Assembly (NCBI GenBank): GCA_964017155.1
Contig: OZ024866.1
Span: 18,975,358 to 19,039,357 of the forward strand
Length of the DNA stretch: 64,000 bases
Direction of reading: 5' to 3'
Source: Oasisia sp. SBJ-2009
Taxonomy: Eukaryota; Annelida; Polychaeta; Sabellida; Siboglinidae
Shown here: positions 14,701 through 29,889 of the stretch, one piece after another
Layout of the letters: every line of letters begins with the position of its first letter
Numbering within the stretch: the first letter of the stretch is position 1
Notes under the pieces: generated by a model
What the model saw: the letters and a program-made list of their open reading frames with translations, nothing else
What the model was told of the DNA's origin: nothing
Database searches by the model: none
Translations under genes and position numbers: made by a program

Positions 14701-17700
14701 ATCTCATTAGGTCAATGCGCCAAGTTATAATTTTATCTCTACCGAGAAATCATTGGTTTAATTCCCTAGTATACGACTAAAATACGTAAATATCTAGTTT
14801 GGTTATTTACCTGGTCCCCCATGTTCAGTGCGAGTGCAACACTTGCTGCGCCAAGGCAGTAGGGTGCAGAGAATGGATGCCTTGTGACATGGTGACATTC
14901 TGTGACAAAAGTTGCTTGCCCGAAATTCTGTGACATTTTATGACATTTTGAGAATTCTGTGGCAAAATGTGACAAAGATATGATGCCAGTCATGTTTCCC
15001 GATTCAGCCATCAAACACTTTTCGCTGTAAGCAAAACAAGACATCGTATGCCATATATGATGGACTAGGCCCATTGTTACATCCTCGGAATGAGAATGAC
15101 ATTAGGAATAACGCTCCTGTGTATAGCATTCAGGTTGATGAGGCAACTACTGCCAAGCACTGGAGTCAGTTTGATGTAATAGTTAAGTATTGGCCTGAGG
15201 ATTGTGAACAGGTCCTTGTTCAACATCTCAAATCATTCAACATGGGCCATTCAAATGCAGAACAACTGAAAGCTAATGTCATGGATGCCCTCAGTGGCTT
15301 GTATCACGACAAGTTACTGCAACTGTCTTCTGATGGTCCTAATGTCATGAAAGCTCTGCAGAAGAAGGCAATACAAGATATCAACAATGATATTGTGGCT
15401 ATAGGTACATGTAACAGCCACAAGACTCACAATGCCTTCTCCGCTGCTTTTGAAGCATTCGATTCCAGTATTGAGACACTTGGTTTGTGGTGTTTCAGTG
15501 TTTCAAGTACTCCGCTGCTAAGAGGGTAGATTATGAATTAGCCCAAGCTAAATTCAAGGTCACCACCCATTTCTTCCAAAGTCATGTTGAGTCTAGATGG
15601 TCAATCCTTGAAGATGTTGTTGTTAGACTTGAAGAGCAGTTGCCAGCCCTGAAGCAATACTGCCTGAAAGACCTGTCGGTCAAGGAGAAAGAAAGTGGAA
15701 GAGTGAAGACAATCTGCCAAATACTGCAGGACAAGCTGATCCTGGCAAAGATGTACGTCATCAAATCAGTACTCGAATTGTTCTCGAGGATCACCAGGAT
15801 GTTTCAAATGTCTGAACTTCTAATTCATATCCTGTACGATGAGATGAGTACCTTGGTCCTTCATCTGATGAGAAGGTGTCTCACACTAGACGCCATTGGT
15901 GACAAGTCTGGCAAGGAACTCTATGAAGTTGACTTAGACAAGAAAGAGAACTGGTTGAGAGAGGTCATCTTTGGGGAAGCGGCAAAAACAGAACTGAAGA
16001 AGTTGAAGGATGGCAAGAACATCTCGGACGCTTCTTATTCCTCATTCTATAGAAGGGTAAAGCAACTGTATCGGAAGGGTATCAGCGAGTTACTCAAGAC
16101 ATTCCCACTAAATAATTCCCTCCTGCGTTATCTACAAATGTTAACCCTATCGCCAGAAAAGCCCTGCAGTCGAAGGAACCAATCAGGAAAGTTGCCACCC
16201 GGATCAAGGCCTTCCCGATAGGAGAGATTGACAAGTTGTCCGATGAATGGTTGGAATACATGTCAGACGAAATTCCAGAGGATTGGTATCATACATCCGA
16301 GAACACTGATGATGATCATGAGGAAGAAGACACTGTCCAGAGTGACCAAGTGGTTAAGTATGAAAGAATTGATGTGTACTGGCGTAAGGTTGGAAAGATG
16401 ATAAGACCCAGAGGAGAAAGAAAGTACCCAGCTCTCAAGGAACTGGCAAGAATTGCTCTCACCGTTAACCATGGCAATGCATATAGAGAGAGAGAGAGCA
16501 TTTAGCAAGAACAAGTTGTTGCTGACAAGCCACAGAACGAGGTTGGAAATGCCAGCCATCAATGGGTACGGTTTCATCCTACGTATCCAAGTATCGGAAT
16601 GAACCTCACAGTCTGCCCTTCTGCATAGATGTAGCAAACAGCATTCGCTCATCCCATGCAAGCTATGAAGCAAGGAAGAAGGAGAGAGGTCATGAAAAAG
16701 GAGACAGGAGGAAGACAGAGGCGAAGGTGAAGCTGAAGAAAGAGAAGTGGTTGATTTGCTCAACAAGGAAGAAAGCTCAGAGGCTCTGAAAGAAGGAATG
16801 TCCATGTTGGATGAGGCCAAGAAGATGAAAGACAAAGGGTGTGCCATGACCAAAGCTGAAGCAGCCAATGCCATAATCCAGAATGCCAGGAAAGCACTTG
16901 ATGATGTACAAACTGCCATTTCAAATCGTGATTCCAAGTGCAAGAAGAAAAGGAAGACATAAATTTGCCAGGGGGTTTCCCCAACCTTGCAGCTGCCTCT
17001 GCTAAGGCCACAAGTCTTGTAATTTTATAATGTTGCACTAGACAGCTGTTCATAATACAGGTGGTTATGAAAGTACTTGATGTACATTCTGGCATTGCCT
17101 TCTGCTGCCTGGAATTGTCTCCACCCTTGATAGTGATACCACTGAGTTTCTCTTTTCTAATAATATGCACTGAACTTGAGTTGTTTTGAACATTAAATCA
17201 GTGATAAACGACCTAGGTTTAATTTTGGCTGTGACTAGTTAGATTTTGCAAGAATTGCATTATCCGTACTTTATACATTTCTTTCGAATTTTAATATCTA
17301 GTCTGTCATGTTTGTTGGTCCATCAGATATGGGTGATTTGTTTAAAAAGTGAAAAAATAGGTTAGGGGTGGTGAATGAACAGGAGTCAAGCAATTGAATA
17401 ACTGGCTGGATGATGTTAACATCTCAATAATAGACCTCAAATGCAGCCCAAGGGGTACGGATTCAATTGATCATGTTGATCAAACATCTTGATCATGTTG
17501 ATCAAACATAAATATCAGACCCATAGCCTTCTTTGCAATAGTATACTTGAAAGTAACTGACAGACCCAGCTCCGGGTAAAACTAATGTTCATTTACCATC
17601 CTGAGGCATGATTGCAACGCAGCATCTTTATTATGCATATGTGACAAAAGCAAAGTTGATGTGACTTAAACATGCAAAAAGCACACAAAAAGCTGTGGCA

Positions 17701-20700
17701 ATTGAGACTTACCAGTAACATTTTAAATATTTTGAGATGTGACAAATTGTGAGTTGCCATTAAACATGAATCCATTCTCTGAGGGTGCTGTCTGTCTTTC
17801 CGATGGACGCTGGTTCAGTCCGAATCAGTTACATTGCAAGTGCTTGGTATTATACTACGGCAAATCACCGCGTCAGCTGAAGGTTTAGGAGAGGTTGATA
17901 GTCGACCCTTCTACCTGCGAATGTGCGATGTGCAAGGGTAACGCTAATAAAAATAGCAAAACGTCTATGCACGTGTATTCATATGGTGGTATCACTACAT
18001 GTGCTGCATTAGTCTACGTGCATGCGTGCGTGTTTCAGAACGAACCTCAAACCGCACTCGATAATTTAATATGCCTTAATCACGATGACCTGTAAATAAA
18101 TGTGTTGTGTTTATCTGCTTTACTAAAAATGAGCAAACATTACTACGTGATTTCGTTCTCTTTATCTTTGTCTCTCTGTTTCTCCCTCCCTGTCTCTATA
18201 TATCTCTCTCTCTCTCTCACTCCCTCTGTAATTGTCGACTTTCGATCCTAAAAACAGAAACATGGTGTTCATCAAATCATGTTGGAAACAATTTCAATAT
18301 CACCACCAACCATCTTTCAGCTACCAATGAATGCAGAAATAAAATAATGGACTGTCCACAACAAAGAAAATATTATGTCCCGTCAGTGAAAAAATGATCG
18401 GTCCCCAGTAAAGAAATATACGTACTCCGAGACGTTCTATAACACCCATGTTGACACGACTGAAGACGCACGCGTTGTGGTTTCGTTTTCTATCTTGAAG
18501 CAGGGGAGATAGCCCAGCATGGAAAACCGGGCACTGCGAAGTCGTCATTCTCACAGGGACTTCATAACCCAGGCTACTGCAGTGGTTATAAACAATGGAG
18601 CGCTATATGGAAGTAAATACATCCTAGGACGTCCATGTCGTGCTATGACTAGCCTCCGTGGTGAGGAATAACAAACATGGTGACCAATGCATGTCTGCAT
18701 TGACGGTACTTTCTAAATGTATTATTTTGTTTTACTAGAACAAATGTACAAACCGTAATGCTTGTTCTTTCTCCTGTTATGACTAGCGTTCAAACTGATC
18801 CCGTTGTGTCATGTATGGTCATTCATATTATACAAATAATTATTGATGCCATTACCCATGTTGTCAGGTGACACCTTTCATCGTCTATGCTTGTAAGGTA
18901 TGCTTTATTAAGTCTCCCATGATAAGACATGATATTTGTACTTACCTTTATTCTACAAAACAGGTAATTGACAAAGACCACTGCACATGTAATTATATGT
19001 TGGTCATCGTCTGGTAATGTGTAACCGCGTAATTGTAATTATGCGGTTATTGCGCGTGCGCAATGTCTTCCTACAACATCAAGTTATAGGTCACTATCCT
19101 CACCAAGTTCAGCATGTAGGTCACATAGGTGACGTGCTCCACGTAGACAACTTACATATGTCGTTGCGCAACCCATACACACAAGGCTAGGACAGTTTTT
19201 TGTCACATGCAAACCATAACTTCCGTTACAATGCCACGTGCAAAACACCGTAACAATGGCGTGCCAGGTCAGGACTATAATACAATTTCTTGCAAAATTA
19301 CACCTTCGACCTTAGTCATAATGTTAAAACCAGGTGTCATTTAAAGTTTCGAGGCGATAACCTTGCCATTTCTCCGTTTCGTAGCGTTAGACAGGTGCGT
19401 TTTTATATACTTACCTAAGTTAGGGTTGTAACTTGTAAAGTCTGAATATTTTAGTGTTTCGACGCGATAGCCTTTTCAACTATTCGTATTTTACTAAGTC
19501 AATGTGTGGAGTTCTTAACGCCTGGACGAGATAGAAAGAGTGATGTTTTCACAATTGTTATCAAGTTAGCGTGGTAACTTTTAACTTTTTAGTTTAAAAT
19601 TTTACTTTTTAGTATTTAAAAGGAGACAATAAAATAAAAATTGGTACAGCACTGCACATACAGGATATATCTGCAAATAATTTTGAAAGGGGTAAATGAA
19701 TTATTCATTTGCACACAATATCAACATGCCTGACATAGTTATGTTATTTGTTGTTTTATTTGCTTTGTTTAAATGACAATTTGGGCAATTCATATGAGTT
19801 TTAAGCAGTTTTTTGGTATTTTGTCACAAATCTCAGTATGTCATTGGATTCATCATATTAGAATACATACAAAAGCACACTTCATTCATGTTTCTACCTT
19901 GCTTAGTAAAAAAGATATGAACATTTACGAATTTTAGCAAGCCGGTGGCGGCCATCTTGGATTTTTCATTTTCTAGGGCTTATGAGCCATTTTTGAGCTG
20001 GGCTTACAGCAGATTCGAGCTCAGTACCCTCGATACCTCTAAATAGCATGTATGCCATAAATTAACACGATTTGCTTTCAGCTTTTTAAATATGCACATT
20101 TTCATGACATTTGCCTAGTCTATTTGACGTATTTTTCTAAGACATCTTGGTACTTTCATTACCTTCTGTGGGGAAACGTTGGCACTTTTTATCATAAAAC
20201 GAGAACCCTGGTGTTTTTTTCTTACGACATACAACGTACTCCGAATCAAATCTAAACAAATCTAGAAAAATCTTCGGTTGTAAAGGTACTTTAAAAAATA
20301 TTTGGTACAATCTAGCGGATACCTCTGACACTACGAACAACATAACCATTAATTAGGGTTTGACACGCAATAACCAAATATTCTATGCGGTAGCCTTGAC
20401 ACATTGTCGTATTCTACTAAGTTGTTGTACGTCAGCAAGGATACAGAAGCAAGTTTTCAAAATTGTGTTCAAGTTTGAATTGTAGCGTGTAGTAAATTTT
20501 AAACATTCTAAAGTTTCACCGCGATAACTTTGCCACTTTTTCACTAAGTCAACTTGGTACTTCCATAACTTTTTGTATGAAAAATAGGGCGTTTTCGATC
20601 ACGAAACGGTAACCTTGGTGGTTTCTCTTACGATATAGAAAATATGTCTAACCACAATCTAGAATTATGTTGGGTTGTGTCACCACATTAAAAGCTAGAA

Positions 20701-23700
20701 CCATCTTCTGGATAACTGACACACAACACAACAACGCGTCATCTATAGGATAACACAACGATTAAATAATGTCAGACGCAGAAACAAAGTTGATATCCAT
20801 GGCAAATATACGTGTTTTACTAAGTTAGTGTGCTAACTTCGTATTATTTTGTTCACTGTTTCATTGCGTTAGACATGTTTTTTTTTTATGTTTACCTAAG
20901 TTAGGGTTGTAACTTGTAGTAACATCTAAATAGTTTAGTGTTTTTACACGATAGCCTTTTTAACTATTCATATATTACTAAATATATGTGCCAATTTCGT
21001 AACATTTACCCACTCAACAAGATAGAAAGAGGTATGTTTTCTCAATTGTTACCTAGTTAATGTGGTAACTTCATCAACTTTAACGTTTGTTACTACGAAA
21101 AACGTGTGACATTTTGATATTTGACTATATACATGTAGTAAACTCTCAATAGTCTTCCGTTTCGGCCTGACATCCTTTTCATATTGCCGTATTTTACTAA
21201 GTTTGACTAAGTCAGTGAGGTAACTCATTAATATTGTTACCGTCTCAAAGAAAATAGAGAGCAATGTTTTCACAACTAACTGAGTATTTTACCGTTTCGA
21301 TGCGATAGCCTTGTCAAATATTCATACTTTGCTAAGTCATAATGGTAATTTCCCAACGTTTACCGCCTCAATGAGAAAATGTAGAAACCACGCTAACTTG
21401 GTAACAATTGTGAACACGTCGCTCTTTCTAACTCGTCCAGGATATAAATGTTATGAAATCACCACATTGACTTAGTAAATACGAATTGTTGAAAAGGCTA
21501 GCGCGTCGAAACACTAACATATTCAGACTTTACAACAAGTTACAACGCTAGCTTAGTTAAATATATAAAAACGCCACCTGTCTAACGCTATGAAACGGAG
21601 AAAGGTTAAGAAATGCTACGTAGTTTGCACACTGACTCCGTGAAATAGGAATAATTGGCAAAGTTATCGCCTCGAAACTTTAAATGGCACTAGGTTTAAC
21701 GTTATGACTATGGTCGAAGGTGTAATTTTGCAAGAAATTGTGTTATAGTCCTAATCTGGCCCGCCATTCTTACGGTAGTTGTGTTTTGCACATGGTAGGA
21801 AATAGCATTTTAACGGAAGTTAAACTGTCCTAGCCTTGTATGTATGGGTTGTGCAACGACATATGTAAGTTGCGTACGTGGAGCACGTCACCGATGTGAC
21901 CTACATGTTGAACATGGTGGGGATAGTGACCTATAACTTGATGTTGTAGGAAGACATTGCACACGCGCGTTGTCGGAAAATAGCTCAGATGAGCAAATGT
22001 TACCAACTTATCATGAAACCGACGTTAAATAAAGCTTCTTGTATCTTGCAATCACCTAAATCGGTTACCCATTACCAGAAGATGACCAACATATGTGCAA
22101 TGGTCTTTGTCAATGACCTGTTTTGTTGAATAAAGGTAAGTACAAATACCATGTTTTATCGTAGGAGACTTAGAAAATAAAGCATATCTTACAAGGATAG
22201 ACTATGAAAATTGTCACGTGACAACATTGGTGATGGCATAACAGCGAAGTTAAATAATTATGTGTATAATATGATTGACCATACATGGCACAACGGGACC
22301 ACGTCGAACGCTACTTGTAACAGGAGAAAGAACAAGCAATACGGTTTATACATTTATTCTAGTAAAACACAATACTACATTTAGAAAGTACAGTTAATGC
22401 AGACATGCATTGGCCACCATGTTTGTTGTTCCTCACCACGGAGGCTAGTCATAGCACGACCTGGACGTCCTAGGATATATTTACTTCCATATAACGCTCC
22501 ATTGTTTATAACCACTGCAGTAGCGTGTGTTACGAAGGCCCCGTGAGAATGACGACCTCGCAGTGCCCGGTTTTCCATGCTGGGCTGTTTCCCCTGCTTC
22601 AAGATAGAAAAAGAAATCACAACGCGTGCGTCTTCAGCCGCTTCAACATATCGAAGGATGGACATGACGCCATGTCTCTCTATATAGTGGCTGTATGGGT
22701 GTAATAGTACGTCTCAGAGTACGTATATTACTTTACTGAGGACCGATCATTATTTCACTGATGGGACATCATATTTTCGTTGTTGTGGACTGATCACTAT
22801 TTCATTTCAGCATTTATTGGCGTTTTATAATACAAGCATGACATTTAGTACATAATTACAAATATATTTGGATATAGGGCCAACTCATACTTTACCTTGA
22901 AAGGCGTTGGCAGCCATTTTAAAGATGGCCGCCGAAAACCAAGTTCCTCTATCTAAAGACTTTTGCAACGTAGACCAGACGTTTTGGAACCAAAACATCA
23001 AATTTCTTGGTCAGTGATTTCAAATATGTTACATTTGACCTTGTACGACATTCTAATCCGCCATTTTTAAAGATGGCGGCCGCCAAAACTTCCCTTGCCT
23101 TGCCTATCCCGTAGTCTCAGTGGACCGTAGGGGCACCACAGATGACCTGGCAACCAGCTCCCTCCACTCCTCTCGTTTCTCCGCTTTCCTCATGGCGGCA
23201 CCCATTGTCAAGCCCGTCCATTCCGGGATGTTGTCTTCCCATCTCTTTCTGTCTGCCTCGTCTTCTCCCTCCTTGGACTGTACCTTGCATGATTGTCTTG
23301 GCAAGGCCTGATGATCTTGTTATGTGGCCGTACCATCTCAGTTTACGTTGTTTGACTGTGGTCAGGAGGTCGTCGTGGGGTTCAATGGCTTGCCGAGTTT
23401 TGTTTCGGACCTCTTCGTTGGTGATGCGGTCTCTGTACGTGATGCCGAGGAGTTTTCTGAGGCATCTCGTCTCCATGGCCTGTATCCTTTTCTCGGTTTC
23501 TGCTGTTAATGTCCAAGACTCACAGGTGTACATGAATATGGACATGACTAGGGAGCGCATCAGTCTGATATTTGAGCTGAGCGCTATATTCCTATCATTC
23601 CAAATGGTCTTGAGTTTGGCGAGTGCTGCTGTGGCCTGGCCGATCCTGGCGAGAATTTCAGGTTTAGATCCTTCATCTGCAATGATTGCTCCCAGATATT

Positions 23701-26700
23701 TGAATCGGTTGACGCAATCTAGTTTCTCGCCGTTGACCCTGATGTCAGTGCTGATGCCATTGGTGTTGTTGGTCATCAGTTTGGTCTTTTCTGCATTGAT
23801 CTGCATGCCGAAGGGTGTAGAAGTCTTGTCAAGGCGTTCCACCAAGTCAGCTGGCTCCTCTTCCCGTCCTGCCAGGCCGTCTATGTCGTTGGCAAAACGC
23901 AAGTTTGTCATATTTCTGCCACCAATGCTGACTGTCCCTTCATGGTCGTTCAGTGCGTCAGTCACAAGTCTCTCCTAATTAATTTTCGCCAAAACTAATG
24001 TTTCCATATCTCATGAACTACGTTACTTGGAGCGGTAATGTTGTTGTCGCAGGATAAGTGTGTGGACAGCCGATGTCAGTGATTTTAATGTTGTTTGCAT
24101 TTGACCTTCATAGATCTTCGTACCCACCATTTTATGAAATGACGGCCGTTTGAACGACGACGTCTCGCCTTAAATGTTGTCCTATTAGTTCCAATAATTA
24201 TGATAGGTGGTCAAGAAGGCAGTGGATATTCTCCATCCTGGACAGGTGCCGATCATCACTGTGGATCAGCCATTGTACACCCTTGCAAAACAAACCCAAT
24301 GGAACTGGCCTTAAAGTCACGGAGAAGATCAGTTTGTGGTGATGTTTGGTGGGCTGCATATCGAGACGGCTGCTCTTAAAGCACTCGGCGATCTTTTGGA
24401 GAGTAGTGGTTGGACAGGTGCACTCATACAGGCCAGTCTGGGACAGCAGATTTGTTTCTGAAAGCATCTAACGTGACACGTACCCGACGTGCTCATCAGA
24501 TTGTAGCCTGATGGCGTACACCGTGTACTGCAATGGTGTGGAAGAGGAGTGCAGAAAGATGCCACTGGCAGACTGGTGTGATCAGAAAGCTGAGTCCTAT
24601 CCTCTTTTCCTGTTTTGGTCCATTATCTTGTAGTTGGAATTGGAGGTGATGATCTACATGAGAGCGATACGAGGGAGACTTCCTGCTCTACAAAGACGCA
24701 CTGACCAAATTTGTTCCTTGGTTCTTCGCTTTGGGTCACACCACTTACGCCAGATGGATACCTGTCAATATGCGTGACATGGCTTCTCTGCACGATAAGC
24801 ATCCTGGCGTCTTTGCAGAGTTTCGTATAGGAAATTGTGTTGTCAAGAAATCAACACACGTGTTCTGGTATTGCAATTGACCAGGCTCATGAACAGAATA
24901 ATGCCTCTGTGAAGGGTGATGGTGGGGCTGTGGGTCTGACTGAGAACCTTGCAGCACTGCAGCGTTGGATGGTGTCTGGCCCTGAAATGGCACGTCTGAT
25001 TGGAGACTTTGAGGTTTCAACCAAGAAGAGAAAGAAAACAGATTTCCGGCATCACGAGCAGAGGAAACATGCATAGATGACATTCGGACGAGATATCACG
25101 TCATTAACTGATGCAATAGAAGATATGGGAAATCCATTCGCTGAGAACAGCAAGGATTTGCTTGTACTGGATAGCAGAGACCTTGCAGATCCAGCTGTGA
25201 TTGACATGTTGCGTGCGTCAGATCAAATCTCTCGGACAAGAGCAGTATGACACCTATGTCAACGAGCGTCTTGTCTACCAAACAAAGCCCATTACAGATC
25301 CAATCAAGAGAAATAACCTACCACTGTTCAGCCGGCCTCTGGTGCGAGAGAAATCAAGAGCACAACTACAGCTGTCGTTACCCAAACTGTTCTCTGTTCT
25401 CCAGGTTGTACATAGCGTCGCAAATACGGAGTGGTGATCTTGATCAGTTCTTTCAACATGAAAACCAAGTCTATCCACCTGCTTGATCACAAATGGGGAA
25501 ATTGAGGACAGGAACACAGTCTGATCTGGTCGGCTGCTTGGAAGATCTCGTTCCTACACAAGACCTTTGCCCCACTCCATTCGTACAGGTCGTCCTGCTT
25601 GATGGGGCTGCAATCGCTAACATGCTTCGACCGGGTTTTGCAACGACATTTTCCGATTACGCGACCCAAGTGTTCCTGCCGTACATCACATCGCCGCTGC
25701 AACACGTGAACAGACTAGATGTTGTGTGGGATGAATATATCGCAGATAGCTTGAAGGCCGAAACACGAACATGGACAGGGAAAGGTATCCGCCGACGCGT
25801 AGAACCATTCAACTCAATTCCTGGGAACTGGCAGGAGTTTCTCCGCATTAACAACAACAAGATCGAGTTGTTTTCGTTCTTGGCGACTAGTGCAGACATT
25901 TCCACCGACAAACAAGTCATCAGCATATGTCACACTGGTGTGCTATGTACTCAGTCCCGAGACGTGTCAGGCCTTGCTCCTTGCACCCATGAAGAAGCGG
26001 ATACACGAATCCTACTCCACCTGGAAGATGCTTTGAAACACGGGTATAACAAGGTATCCACTCGAACAGTTGACACGTACATGGTTGTACATGCAGTGAC
26101 ATCAGGTCAGCGCCTCAACATCACCGAATTGTGGATTGCCTTTGGTGCTGGAAAGAACTTTAGATATTTACCGGCCCACGAGATGGCCAACGCACTGGGT
26201 CTTGATCGTTGTGTTGCTTTGCCAATGTTTCATGCCTTCACTGGTTGTGGCACGGTGTCATGTTTTGGAGGCAGGGGCAAACGGACTGCATGGGACATGT
26301 GGAATACGTATGACGAAGTCACACCAGCTTGATGTGCCTTGGCTGCTACCCGGAGACCGTAGAAAACTGGCTGGGACCACTGGAAGGAGTTGTAGTCCTG
26401 CTGTACGACCGTAGAAGCAGCCAGGAATGTGTCAATGGAGCGATGAAGCAGCTGTTCACACAGAAAGGTACAGCTATTGACGGTCTTCCTCCGACACAAG
26501 CAGCACTTCTCCAGCACACAAAGCAGGCTGCTCACCAAGCCGGTCACTGTTAGGCATAGACGATGATCGCGACTCTGGAGCTTCCATCTCCAAGTGAATG
26601 GGGGTGGAACAGGAATTAAAATGGCGGTTGAAAAATATGCTGGACAACTCTTCCTGAAGCCACACAAACTTGTCGAGAACTACTGCGCTGTGGTTGCAAG

Positions 26701-27708
26701 AAGGGATGCATGGGATTATGTAAGTGTCACAAGGCAGGACTTCAATGCACTGCTCTTTGTTACTGTGGTGGACTGTGTGCTCGTAGCTAATGTGCGACAC
26801 AGTAAACATTAGGACGTCAAGTAATTAGGAACTGTTACATTTTGCATAGGACGTTTTGGTCATGGACAATGTGTATACATACACTTATCGTGTCACATAC
26901 ACACATGTGCTACAGGAATGGTGAACTGCCATACACGACATAGTACATTTCTGCTGTTGAATGTTTCTGTTGACATGTCACAAAACATGGAATCAAACAA
27001 CACAAATAAAATAAACAATGAGTTAAACTTGTGAGGCGTTTTGGAGTTAACGTAAACTTTTCTAAACATCAAGAGAGGGAACGACTTTTTATACTCCTCT
27101 CGTGAATATAGGCTCGCTAGTAAATAGCATTTGTTGATAGCCAATATAGAAAATAACTGCCATTTTTAGTCGCCATCTTGAAAACGACCGATACGAATGT
27201 CCGACAGGATCAAAAGTAGTAGCATATTTAAAACAACAGCATGTAAAATATTAATTACGAAGACAATGTTATCTCTCTATCTGGTTTATTTCTCAAGATG
27301 TGAAGAAATTCAGCCACATGGCGAACCCCGACTAGTTTAGGCCTTTTTGTGAGTTGTAAACATACCAAGCATTACAGTTACAAAGTTAAGTAGATAATTG
27401 GTTTATTTTACATCATACTGATTTTTTTAAAGTATAATAAATTTACTTGATTTGTTATGTACATGTTATACATTGTATCTAGAAAGTTAAATCTTTCTAA
27501 GGAAATTTCATTTCTTTCTAAAGAAATTTCATTAGGACCAGTTAATATGTTGCCACCTCTTGTAATTATTTTGGAATATTAACTTATCCGATGTGTCTGA
27601 TATTCAAGCCTAAGTGAGTCTTGTATGCCAAGAGAAATATGTTCAATAACAAATATTTGTTGTTCTACTGCTATATAAATAAGCTATTTACAGCATGTTT
27701 CTGCATTA

Positions 27709-27790
<82 letters not shown>

Positions 27791-29821
27791 GGGTGAAATT
27801 TGCAAACGATGAACCAAATTGTGTAGCACCACCTTAACTTCAGTCACTGTCTCACCTGGCGTGGTGATATCGGAAAATGTCACATGTAATTATCATCACC
27901 TAAATTGGGGCAGTTTTGAAATAATCTGGGGGCACATTAGCATGGATCTATTATAAAAGGTTTGCAGGCATACCAAATTCTTATGATATTGGAGGCACAT
28001 ACCAAAGGGCCTAGGCCATTTGGATTCACAAATAACATAAGTATGTACGGCTTGTTGTTTGTACATTGTAAGCATAATGTTTAAAAAAAGGTTTATCGAC
28101 AGAGTAATGTGTACTACAACACTAATTTACCTGAGATGAAGTGATTTTCTGCAAACACTGTGGTGATGACACCTCATGTTTTGAAAATATGACATTTACA
28201 TTTTCATGTACTTGAAAAATGTGCAATGCTATGAACGACCAACTCTCAAATGCAACCCGTGTCATGGTATTGTTATTGTTACATCAATGGTATTAATAAA
28301 TTAAAATATATGTATATACCTTTTTATGTATTAACTTATTATTGCTTAATGAGTTAAGTTATTATTATGAATGTATTAAATAATATCAATAATTAAAATT
28401 GTTATGAATCATTTATAATTTACATTTTGCGTAATATTATTCTAAGCCTAGTTAGTCTTAGGATGCTAGCCTGCAACCATATATGACATAAACATAATTA
28501 CAGTATAAATCATTGAAATGTCGTAGTCATCTTAAGTACAGGACATAGCCTATACCGGGCATAGCCATAGGCATACTATCATATTTTGTTATACATTTAG
28601 TACAAACAATATTAATATCAATACGTATACTTATACGTACAACGCGTAATGATCATAAGTACTTAAGCACGCACTCACATATATGCATACATACATGCTT
28701 CCATTGCAATGTTGCTCTTTATGTGTTTATTTGTAATGGAATGTCACCTAATGCACCGTTGGAAAAGTCATGCGTAGCACTCACTATAATGAATATTGTC
28801 GTGTATCCGTGTTTTCTAATTGTGATTATATTTTTTGGGTGATTTGCCCTAATAATACAATTTAACTTCATATAAAGTCAGCATCTCTGTAATATTAAGA
28901 ATATTTAGTTTCTGAAACAACAATTCAGTGTGTGCATTATATTTCGCTAAACATTATTCTAAAAACAATTGGGTAGCTCTATGATTATGTTACATATAAA
29001 CCCCATATCATTAGGCCATAATTAATGCACGGTAACGTTAATAAATCACACAAACTAACGTTCGTGTTCACTGGCAAACATTAATTTGTTTAATGTACCT
29101 ATCAATTTAAAACATTTAATATAACTATGTTTTTATGGTTCAGACTAAAACGGGGGCAACAGCAATTCTTACACTTCAGGGGGCTACTGGGACGGAAGCT
29201 AGAAACACAGGCTCTAGTGGAATGTCACCATTTTATATGTTTATATTATATTTACTTCATTTTAGCAGCTGTTTTTTAACTATGGTGTCATATTGACAGA
29301 AAATACTGTATGAGGGGCACATTTTAGTTTATAAAATTATATATTCAGTATTCACCCGCTTACATTTTGCCCGATTTGTATAAGTTTGTGACTTCCTTCC
29401 GACAATACCTGCAATTTCGTCAATCCACGCTCACGTATGATTAACGAACTCCATCAGTCCAAATGAAGCAACAGATTTACAGTTAATCCGCCACGGATGA
29501 TAGTTCTACTATTACTACATGTATTGGTTTGTTTATATTAATAATTCCGGAGGGTCTGATCAATATACACGTATTTGCTTCAATTTCAGGCCATGGTACG
29601 TGCAAGCAGCCACTCCACCCAAACACATAGTGTATATGCTTGATATATCGGCTGGCATGCACCGATATCTTTACTATACCAGCCTTATCATGCAGCTGTT
29701 CCTAATGACGTCAAATCCAAGTGATCAGGTGACTGGAAATAATTATAACCGTGAATACGCGAACATATTTGTGTGTGCGTATGTGTGGTGTGGTGTGGTG
29801 TGGTGTGGTGTGGTGTGGTGT

Positions 29822-29889
<68 letters not shown>

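Noticed and set aside
16263..16943. 226-codon open frame on the - strand
   Set aside because: Antisense of the acidic and basic C-terminal part of the hAT-like transposase; hydrophobic Ser/Leu-rich text typical of a shadow.
23142..23978. 278-codon open frame on the + strand
   Set aside because: Antisense shadow of the RTE-like RT on the - strand, whose motifs are clear.
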